10,000 nt of DNA from Methanospirillum hungatei (GTDB lineage Archaea > Halobacteriota > Methanomicrobia > Methanomicrobiales > Methanospirillaceae). The notes under the pieces are model-generated. The model was not told the DNA's origin. It worked only from the letters and a program-made list of their open reading frames with translations, and did not search any database. The DNA lies in contig NZ_JAIWNS010000039.1 in NCBI RefSeq assembly GCF_020216685.1, forward strand, positions 1 to 10,000, given 5' to 3'. Numbering within the stretch: the stretch's first letter is position 1; every line of letters starts with the position of its first letter. Shown piece after piece: positions 1 through 4,638 of the stretch. Position numbers and translations under genes: made by a program.

Positions 1-303
1 ATGTACCTACACATGGTACGCCCCGGAATATGGTGTGTACCATCCGGGCAGGAGAGGACGGGGAGGTACGGATCGATGATCCGTATTTAAACAGGAAAAC
101 CTTTTTTTATCGTTCGATCATCATCTTCTTGAGGCTTCGTCCTGGAGGGGAACAAGGATGGCCAGACCCATTCGGTACGGAAATGACGCTGCAGTCGGAT
201 AGCGGATGAGATCATCTATAAGCCATTAGCATTATCAATCTCATTCTGTGACTGAAATATCACCCAACCCGTAACATCTTCAAAACGTCCTCTGAATTGA
301 TTT
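1..303. other. Gene-poor left end, no intact gene seen
   Basis: No convincing coding region is visible on either strand. What can be seen is a 7-base inverted repeat (ATGGTAC at 13-19 against GTACCAT at 37-43), an 8-base hairpin at 67-85 followed by a T-run at 102-108, and short open stretches without good starts. One minus-strand frame stays open from about 312 down to a TAG at 216-218 without its own start codon. It may be decayed sequence belonging to the histone-deacetylase-like remnant next door, but I cannot match it to a family. Confidence 0.5.
67..108 (+). terminator. Hairpin plus T-run, possible terminator of a gene left of the window
   Basis: TACGGATC (67-74) and GATCCGTA (78-85) pair perfectly around a 3-base loop, and G66 with T86 could add a wobble pair. 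A second tiny stem (AGG/CCT) leads straight into seven Ts at 102-108. A T-run on the plus strand is the usual archaeal termination signal, so this could end a plus-strand transcript entering from the left. No such gene is visible inside the window, so this is tentative. Confidence 0.35.
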
Positions 304-399
304 TTATAAGTATTCTACAGACCGTACCACCCGCTCTGGCTGCTCAGGCCAGTTCTGATGATTCTGAAAATCAGGGGTATAGATAATACCGGTCACCAT
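304..399 (-). pseudogene. N-terminal remnant of a histone-deacetylase/acetoin-utilisation family protein
   Basis: A 31-codon frame begins with ATG at 397-399 behind a very good ribosome binding site (GGGAGGTG, 405-412, spacing 5) and stops at TAA 304-306. The peptide begins MVTGIIYTPDF, then has a histidine and the run PEQPERVVRSVEYL. This resembles the start of archaeal and bacterial histone-deacetylase-like amidohydrolases, where a Y-x-P-x4-H segment is followed by HPE-x-PERL-x5-L. Intact family members are about 300 residues or more, so the zinc-binding catalytic core is missing. Downstream, short stretches in other frames (for example SEDVLKML in the +2 frame) may be decayed continuation. 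It starts 17 bases after the stop of the 171-residue gene and was probably co-transcribed with it. The family match rests on a short segment; the alternative is a genuine small protein. Confidence 0.5.
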
Positions 400-416
400 A
401 TTTTCACCTCCCTTTT

Positions 417-932
417 TTATACTCCAAGAGTCTGCTGCCCGTACCTGAACACCTGCTGCTCCTCACTGACAAAGAGGGGAGTCTGTGACAGGGCGTACCG
501 GGGAGATGTCTGCACCCACTGAACCGGGCCGATGAATGGCTGGAGAGTCCGGATAACATAATTCACCCTCACCGACAGAAGAACTGCGGCTCCCCTCTTT
601 CGTGAATAACTCTTACAGGCCTCTCCAAAGGCTCTAATCCGGTCAGGATCATCCATGAACCATTCATCACAGTACTCAATGAGGAGCAGAGATTCTTTTG
701 CCCCATAAATCCGTGTCATCAGGTCATCAAACCCCAAAACCTGTATATATGAGATATTCCGGTCAGGATGTTCCTTAAGGAGTCTGGTCCCTGAGTTCCC
801 ATGCAGGTATACGACCGATCTGAATGCCCCTGCGGCATCCGGAAGCGCTGCCTGGATAACGTCACGGGGAGCGATGTAGACGGAAAATTCCCACGGGGCA
901 AGCGTTGTCAGATAGGTTGGCAGCGATATCAT
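417..932 (-). CDS. Uncharacterised protein with a Walker-B-like segment
   Basis: I do not recognise this 171-residue protein. Near its middle the hydrophobic strand ESLLLIEYCDEWF resembles a Walker B strand. It is followed by DPDRIRAFGEACKSYSRKRG and the strand AAVLLSV, an order of elements seen in RecA/KaiC-type ATPase folds. The N-terminal half has a strand VVYLHGNSGT where a P-loop would be expected, but no G-x4-GK-[ST]; if the fold is right, nucleotide binding is probably lost. No signal peptide or membrane segment is seen. No Shine-Dalgarno sequence precedes the ATG, but a TATA-like box lies 23-32 bases upstream, so the mRNA may be leaderless. An in-frame TGA further upstream rules out a much longer N-terminus. 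The stop is followed after 17 bases by the deacetylase-like remnant, suggesting a former operon. Confidence 0.65.
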   Translation of the reverse strand: MISLPTYLTTLAPWEFSVYIAPRDVIQAALPDAAGAFRSVVYLHGNSGTRLLKEHPDRNISYIQVLGFDDLMTRIYGAKESLLLIEYCDEWFMDDPDRIRAFGEACKSYSRKRGAAVLLSVRVNYVIRTLQPFIGPVQWVQTSPRYALSQTPLFVSEEQQVFRYGQQTLGV

Positions 933-954
933 ACTCTGATGGTCGGTGTGATGA

Positions 955-964
955 CCATATAAAC
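955..964 (-). promoter_or_regulatory. TATA-like box for the 171-residue gene
   Basis: Read on the minus strand the site is GTTTATATGG, a good match to the archaeal box A (TTTATATA-like). Its centre is about 27-28 bases from the ATG at 932, so transcription would start at or within a base or two of the start codon. That agrees with the absence of a ribosome binding site. Confidence 0.5.
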
Positions 965-1005
965 TTCAGGGGTGCGGGGTGAAAGTGAAACCGTTTCTGA
1001 AATGG

Positions 1006-1042
1006 CTATAAAAACGTTTAGAAAGAAAAAGAAAAAGGAAAT
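1006..1042 (-). terminator. T-rich terminator after the TPR gene
   Basis: Immediately after the TPR stop codon the minus strand reads several T tracts (TTTTT, TTTTT, TTT, then TTTTT near 1010) broken by single C or CTAAACG bases, with no stable hairpin. Such pyrimidine/T-rich tracts are typical intrinsic terminators in archaea. The tract lies between the TPR gene and the promoter of the next minus-strand gene, so it should keep the two transcripts apart. Confidence 0.55.
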
Positions 1043-1044
1043 CG

Positions 1045-1413
1045 TCAGATATCTCCCATGGCAAGGGAGATGCCCTTTCTGATATCTTCAAGACCCTCTT
1101 CATGCCTGCCGGTCTTCCGGAGGGTCATCCCCTTATTATACCATGCCTCGGCATTGTGAGGATCACACAAAAGAGCGGATTCATAACACCGGATCGCATC
1201 AGCATAATTCCCCATCAGGTCCAGGACATTTGCTTTTGAATGTAATGCCCGTGCATTTGACGGATCTTCTTCAATTATCTTGTTGTAGAGGCTCAGTGCA
1301 AGCTGATAATCCCCTGCCATCTTGCAGTTCTGTGCATCCCGAAGGGCACACTCGATATTTGGATTCAGTTTTGTAACCGTCCAATCTTTTGATACGATAG
1401 CATCTGTTGCCAT
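1045..1413 (-). CDS. Small TPR-repeat protein
   Basis: This 122-residue protein is almost entirely tetratricopeptide repeats, a helical scaffold for protein-protein contacts. Three 33-34 residue units can be marked: about 21-53 (ending EEDPSN), 54-87 (ARALHSKANVLDLMGNYADAI..., ending CDPHN) and 88-121 (AEAWYNKGMTLRKTGRHEEGL). The second and third show the classic W/L-G-Y-A-P pattern. No catalytic domain, signal peptide or membrane segment is present, so it is probably a cytosolic adaptor. The frame stays open upstream to 1473, but the ATG at 1411-1413 is preferred because AAAGGAGGG lies 7 bases upstream. It is divergent from the response regulator at 1838, separated by 424 bases, and is followed by a T-rich terminator. 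The partner is unknown. Confidence 0.85.
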   Translation of the reverse strand: MATDAIVSKDWTVTKLNPNIECALRDAQNCKMAGDYQLALSLYNKIIEEDPSNARALHSKANVLDLMGNYADAIRCYESALLCDPHNAEAWYNKGMTLRKTGRHEEGLEDIRKGISLAMGDI

Positions 1414-1507
1414 TGTTATTCCCTCCTTTTCTGGTCCCATGACCACTGTCCCAAAAAAGTGCCAGCCACACATCTGATCTGGTACCGTCCCGCTCTCCTA
1501 AAGATCT

Positions 1508-1531
1508 CTCTCCCAGGGTCCTGCAGGAGAG
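1508..1531 (-). repeat. Stem-loop in the upstream region of the TPR gene
   Basis: CTCTCC-CAG at 1508-1516 pairs with CTG-GGAGAG (1521-1523 and 1526-1531) around the loop GGTC, with a two-base CA bulge. That gives a nine-pair stem. It sits about 95 bases upstream of the TPR start codon, so it could be a leader structure or an operator half-site pair. No T-run follows it, so it is unlikely to be a terminator. Confidence 0.3.
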
Positions 1532-1797
1532 CAGGATGATATGCATATTTCTGGGATAAATGACCATGGAACTTGCGATACATTAAGAATTTGCCAACCA
1601 GTTGCGCAAAACATCTATGCATATCGCCTTTGCATTCAGTAATGCCATGCAATACCATGACAAGGGATCATGAGACATGAAGTATTTTATAACACCTGCG
1701 GGAAGGACGGGTAAAAACCATAAGATTTGGAGACAAATCAGGAAAATCCGGTCATAGCGTATATATGGTCTCACACCCCGGACCTTCAGGTATCAAT

Positions 1798-1806
1798 CTA
1801 TATATC
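1798..1806 (+). promoter_or_regulatory. TATA-like box for the response regulator gene
   Basis: CTATATATC lies with its centre about 36 bases upstream of the ATG at 1838. An archaeal start site some 25-27 bases downstream would fall near 1828 and leave a leader of about 10 bases. No Shine-Dalgarno sequence is visible in that leader. A second TATA-like motif near 1759-1767 is an alternative. Confidence 0.4.
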
Positions 1807-1837
1807 ACGAAAGGATGTATAGGGTACACTGACTGAT

Positions 1838-2287
1838 ATGCCTGAAAAACCAGTCCGGGTGCTCCATGTCGATGATCAGCATCTGTGGAGATCAACAGTT
1901 TCAGATTATCTTACCCTTTTTGGAGATTATGAGATAACCTCCGCAGAATCCGGAGAACAGGCCCTTGAGGTACTGCGCACGACCCCTTTTGATATCATCA
2001 TATCCGATTATCAGATGCCGGAGATGAATGGCATTGAATTTTTACACCTGGTTCGAAAGCGTGGAACATCAACACCCTTCATCTTTCTCAGTGGAATCAG
2101 GCAGGAAGATATCGAAGGGGAGGCAAGAGAGTCTGGTGTCGATTTTTACGTGATCAAGACCGGTGACCCGTCCCAGGTCTTCTCAGTTCTGAATGAAAAG
2201 ATACAACAGGCCATTGCCCGGTATACAACCGTTCAGGCAGTCATGAAGAACCAGGTGAAAGATTCCGTGCCATCTTCATTTCTCTAA
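1838..2287 (+). CDS. Stand-alone receiver-domain response regulator
   Basis: This 149-residue protein is a single CheY-like receiver domain. The acidic pair is D12/D13 (VLHVDDQ), the phospho-acceptor is D57 (IIISDYQMPEMNG), the switch serine is S85 (FIFLSG) and the conserved lysine is K107 (YVIKTG), so all the residues needed for phosphotransfer are present. After about residue 125 there is only a short polar tail (to SSFL) with no DNA-binding, enzymatic or PAS domain. Output is therefore probably by protein-protein contact, as in phosphorelays or CheY-type signalling. No histidine kinase lies in the window. The start ATG has no obvious ribosome binding site; a TATA-like box suggests a very short leader. 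The aldo/keto reductase begins 22 bases after its stop, so the two may share a transcript, although a functional link is not obvious. Confidence 0.9.
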   Translation: MPEKPVRVLHVDDQHLWRSTVSDYLTLFGDYEITSAESGEQALEVLRTTPFDIIISDYQMPEMNGIEFLHLVRKRGTSTPFIFLSGIRQEDIEGEARESGVDFYVIKTGDPSQVFSVLNEKIQQAIARYTTVQAVMKNQVKDSVPSSFL

Positions 2288-2309
2288 AAACGCACCCTAT
2301 GGGGAGAAG

Positions 2310-3551
2310 GTGATTGGTATACTCTGCCGGGAAGTTCCACGGACACAGGAAAAACTCCCAATCCTTGGATTCGGGTGTATGCGGTTTGTTGAAAAGAATG
2401 GTTCCATCGACGAGGAACGGTCAAAAGCCCTGCTTCGGTATGCAATAGACAAAGGTGTTACCCATCTTGACACCGCCTGGATGTACCATCATGGACAGTC
2501 GGAATCATTTCTTGGCAGGGCCCTTGCCGACGGGTACCGGGAGAAGGTTACCCTTTCAACAAAACTCCCTCACTGGCTGGTAAAATCAAGGGAGGACATG
2601 GATTTCTTTTTAAATACCCAGCTCAACCGGCTCAATACGAATTATATCGACTATTACCTCATCCATTCTATAGGCCGAACGAGCTGGGACCGGATGAAGG
2701 CATGCGGGGTTATGGAGTTCCTTGATACGGCAAAGGCAGACGGACGGATAAAACATACCGGTTTTTCATTCCATGAGGATACCAGGACATTTAAAGAGAT
2801 TGTGGATGCATACCCCTGGGACTGCTGCCTGATTCAGTACAATATCATCGATGAGTTCAGTCAGGCAGGGCGGGAGGGCCTGACATATGCAGCACAAAAG
2901 GGCCTGGCAGTCTTTATCATGGAACCCCTGCGTGGCGGAAAACTTGCAAAAAATCCTCCCGGTGAGATTGCACATATATGGGAGCAGGCTCCGGTGAAGC
3001 GGACTATGGCAGAATGGGCGCTCCGGTGGCTCTGGGATCAGCCTGAGGTCACCATGGTCCTGTCAGGGATGAATGATTTTGCACAGGTGGATGAGAACTG
3101 CCGGACTGCAGAGACCGCGTATCCGGGGAGTCTGACTGCAGAGGAGCAGGCGATCATCAGAAGGGTAAGCGATACCTGGCACTCATTGATGAAAGTGCCC
3201 TGCACCGGATGTCAGTACTGCATGCCCTGTCCGTTCGGGGTGAATATTCCCTCCTGCTTTGAGATGTATAACAATCTCTTTCTGTTCGGGGATACCTGGC
3301 GAACCAATGCTGTGTATGCCGCCCGTCTGGGAGGAGTTATGAGCGGATATTCGGTTGCATCTGCCTGTGTCGGGTGCGGGTCATGTCTTTCTGCCTGTCC
3401 GCAGGGGATAAATATCCCAAAGAGACTTAAAGAGGTATCAGACCGGCTTGAAGGTCCGTTCTTTCAGGTGCTTGTCCTGGGAGCAAAGATCGCCCTTCCC
3501 ATTATGCGACGGTTCGCCTTTTTGAAAAACAGTACATGGATGAAGGAATGA
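2310..3551 (+). CDS. Aldo/keto reductase fused to a two-cluster ferredoxin-like domain
   Basis: A 413-residue cytosolic oxidoreductase. Residues about 8-285 form an aldo/keto reductase TIM barrel that opens with LGFGCMR (19-25). The catalytic tetrad is visible as D54 and Y59 (HLDTAWMY), K85 (STKLP) and H119 (DYYLIHS). The C-terminal part carries two cysteine motifs, C298-x2-C-x2-C-x2-C307-P and C353-x2-C-x2-C-x3-C363-P, each followed by a G-[VI]-NIP segment, fitting two 4Fe-4S clusters. Many anaerobes carry such COG1453-type reductases. The iron-sulfur half suggests electron exchange with ferredoxin rather than only NAD(P)H; the substrate is unknown. The start is a GTG with GGGGAG three bases upstream; homologs begin at about this place. 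It lies 22 bases after the response regulator and ends just before a convergent decayed gene. Confidence 0.9.
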   Translation: MIGILCREVPRTQEKLPILGFGCMRFVEKNGSIDEERSKALLRYAIDKGVTHLDTAWMYHHGQSESFLGRALADGYREKVTLSTKLPHWLVKSREDMDFFLNTQLNRLNTNYIDYYLIHSIGRTSWDRMKACGVMEFLDTAKADGRIKHTGFSFHEDTRTFKEIVDAYPWDCCLIQYNIIDEFSQAGREGLTYAAQKGLAVFIMEPLRGGKLAKNPPGEIAHIWEQAPVKRTMAEWALRWLWDQPEVTMVLSGMNDFAQVDENCRTAETAYPGSLTAEEQAIIRRVSDTWHSLMKVPCTGCQYCMPCPFGVNIPSCFEMYNNLFLFGDTWRTNAVYAARLGGVMSGYSVASACVGCGSCLSACPQGINIPKRLKEVSDRLEGPFFQVLVLGAKIALPIMRRFAFLKNSTWMKE

Positions 3552-3574
3552 TACCCGGGTAAAAAGCATTCCTA

Positions 3575-3875
3575 TTAATTCTTCGAGTACTGCTCTAACT
3601 GGCCTGAATTATGGGCATTTTCCAAGGTATTCAGGATGGATTCTGCAAGGGCCTGTGCTGCAGCATGGGATTTATAACCCGTATGGCCCCGTGAAGAGAT
3701 CATACGAAAAGCCACTATATTCTCCAACTGTCTTTATAAGATTATCAAGATCAAGATGGGGAAATTTTATCCTGATTCTTCTATCTGACAGGGGTATCAA
3801 GGTCCGATGCTTCAATAACCATGAGATAAACCGGGCATACTCTTCAGTAGGGTCCGGAGGGCGGGGATCTTTCAT
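3575..3875 (-). pseudogene. Probable frameshifted gene of unknown family
   Basis: Two minus-strand frames read like one protein broken by a frameshift. The first runs from ATG at 3873-3875 (MKDPRPPDPTEEYARFISWL, then LSDRRIRIKFPHLDLDNLIKT) to a TAA at 3672-3674. The second is open from just after a TAA at 3734-3736 to tandem stops TAA and TAG (3572-3577). It reads ENIVAFRMISSRGHTGYKS, HAAAQALAESILNTLENAHN and then a polar tail. The overlap (about 3675-3733) is where a one-base shift would join them to give roughly 100 residues. A TATA-like CCTTTATATTC at 3917-3927 would start transcription about 20 bases before the ATG. No ribosome binding site is seen. The family is not recognised. The alternatives are a real shorter protein ending at 3672, a sequencing error, or chance. 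Confidence 0.4.
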
Positions 3876-3916
3876 GATTCTAAGAAATTCTGAATAATGT
3901 ATGCACGGGTGTATAA

Positions 3917-3927
3917 GAATATAAAGG
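3917..3927 (-). promoter_or_regulatory. TATA-like box for the decayed gene
   Basis: The minus strand reads CCTTTATATTC, close to the archaeal TATA consensus. With the usual 25-27 base spacing, transcription would begin near 3896, about 20 bases before the ATG at 3875. The position supports the choice of that start over the longer open frame beginning at 3959, whose ATG would lie upstream of the box. Confidence 0.4.
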
Positions 3928-3971
3928 ATTATACCCAAGTAGGTACTTGTTGATAACATATCCGTTCAGGG

Positions 3972-3989
3972 GAGTCAGCCGGCAGACTC
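3972..3989. repeat. 18-base imperfect palindrome upstream of cheW
   Basis: GAGTC-A-GCCGGC-A-GACTC reads as its own reverse complement except for one A/A mismatch pair. It lies 117 bases before the cheW start. A TATA-like ATAACATATCC centred near 3958 would place a transcription start at about 3984, inside the dyad. Such overlap is typical of a repressor operator, but the same symmetry could form an RNA hairpin in a long leader. Confidence 0.4.
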
Positions 3990-4094
3990 TGCTGAATTAC
4001 CACGTGAATTTCAAATGATGAGAGGAAATGCCGGGTTTTTCGGTGGGGATGGAGCGCTTCGGAAGGAGTATGTCCATACCGGTTTCATGCAGAC

Positions 4095-4100
4095 AGGTGG
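4095..4100 (+). promoter_or_regulatory. Ribosome binding site deciding the cheW start
   Basis: AGGTGG sits five bases before the ATG at 4106-4108. It supports this start even though the CheW fold itself begins only around residue 20. Confidence 0.6.
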
Positions 4101-4105
4101 TTTAG

Positions 4106-4630
4106 ATGGTTCTGGCAGCAACACAAACGGCAGGGGTAACAACAAATGAGCATGGAAACGAGGAGGTACAGGTCGTCGAGTTCATCATCGGTGACGACAA
4201 GTTTGCAGTCAACCTCTTTGATGTCAAGGAGATTGTCGAAGCATCCAAGATAACTCCACTCCCTCATGCACCGGCATATATCAGGGGAATTATCGACCTT
4301 AGGGGTGAGATCACAACCATAGTGGACCTTCGCCAGCTCCTGAAGATTACCAAAGGAAAATCAGGAGATACAGAAGACCTCCGGTTCATTGTTCTTGATG
4401 AGTCGGTCACCGACGGGAAGACCGGTGTCGTGGTGGATGAAGTCACCTCGGTTCTGACCGTGAATGTGGCCGATATCGATCAGACCTCTCATGGGGCCGG
4501 TGAAGACTCCCATATCCTTGGCGTTATTAAGAAGGATGTTGGTGAGAAAGGAGAGAGTAAGAAAGAACTGGTCATCTGGATTGATATGAGCGGGCTTATC
4601 AGGGAAGCGGGTGGGATTTCCCAGTCCTGA
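4106..4630 (+). CDS. cheW: CheW-like chemotaxis coupling protein
   Basis: A 174-residue cytosolic adaptor of the CheW family, which links methyl-accepting chemoreceptors to the kinase CheA. After an N-terminal extension of about 20 polar residues, the CheW fold begins with VQVVEFIIGDDKFAV (21-35). The hallmark stretch follows: EIVE, TPLPHAPAYIRGIIDLRG (50-67) and the strand ITTIVDLR (69-76). The second barrel shows RFIVLD, GVVVDEVTSVL and, near the end, LVIWIDMSGLI. A short charged insertion (GEKGESKKE) precedes the last strand. No CheA, CheY-linked or receptor gene is next to it, so it is an orphan relative to a che cluster and may serve a particular receptor set elsewhere. It starts after AGGTGG. 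It converges on the flavoprotein with only 8 bases between stop codons; a T-run at 4658-4663 inside the neighbour's 3' end may end its transcript. Confidence 0.9.
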   Translation: MVLAATQTAGVTTNEHGNEEVQVVEFIIGDDKFAVNLFDVKEIVEASKITPLPHAPAYIRGIIDLRGEITTIVDLRQLLKITKGKSGDTEDLRFIVLDESVTDGKTGVVVDEVTSVLTVNVADIDQTSHGAGEDSHILGVIKKDVGEKGESKKELVIWIDMSGLIREAGGISQS

Positions 4631-4638
4631 TCCTGAAA

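Larger units (their letters stand above)
1414..1837. other. Divergent intergenic region between the TPR gene and the response regulator
   Basis: This 424-base region contains no gene I would defend; the minus-strand open frames in it lack ribosome binding sites and familiar residue patterns. It holds the TPR ribosome binding site (1421-1429), a hairpin at 1508-1531, two TATA-like motifs on the plus strand (GTATATATG near 1759-1767 and CTATATATC at 1798-1806), and AT-rich minus-strand segments near 1540-1555 that could serve as a TPR promoter. The regulatory elements for both divergent genes must lie here. Confidence 0.5.
3552..4105. other. 554-base gap before cheW, holding a decayed gene and regulatory sequence
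   Basis: No intact gene is evident. On the minus strand 3575-3875 looks like a frameshifted coding region, with a TATA-like box at 3917-3927 in front of it. Nearer cheW are an 18-base imperfect palindrome (3972-3989), a TATA-like ATAACATATCC around 3953-3963 on the plus strand, and the cheW ribosome binding site (4095-4100). A 43-codon plus-strand frame from about 4018 overlaps the cheW start in another frame and is glycine-rich; I do not accept it. Confidence 0.5.

Noticed and set aside
158..202. 14-codon plus-strand frame (MARPIRYGNDAAVG) with GGAGGGG upstream
   Set aside because: Too short to judge. It overlaps sequence that may be decayed minus-strand coding DNA, and there is no family match.
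1045..1473. Longer start for the TPR protein (142 residues)
   Set aside because: The extra 20 residues contain the ribosome binding site of the internal ATG at 1413 and do not look like a TPR extension.
3655..3897. 80-codon plus-strand open frame
   Set aside because: It is antisense to the decayed minus-strand gene, lacks a ribosome binding site, and has serine/arginine-rich composition typical of a shadow frame.
4018..4149. 43-codon plus-strand frame overlapping the cheW start
   Set aside because: Glycine/asparagine-rich and out of frame with cheW; the AGGTGG site fits the cheW ATG better.
4612..4623. TGGGA-TT-TCCCA hairpin at the 3' end of cheW as a terminator
   Set aside because: Its two-base loop is too tight, it lies inside coding sequence, and no T-run follows directly.
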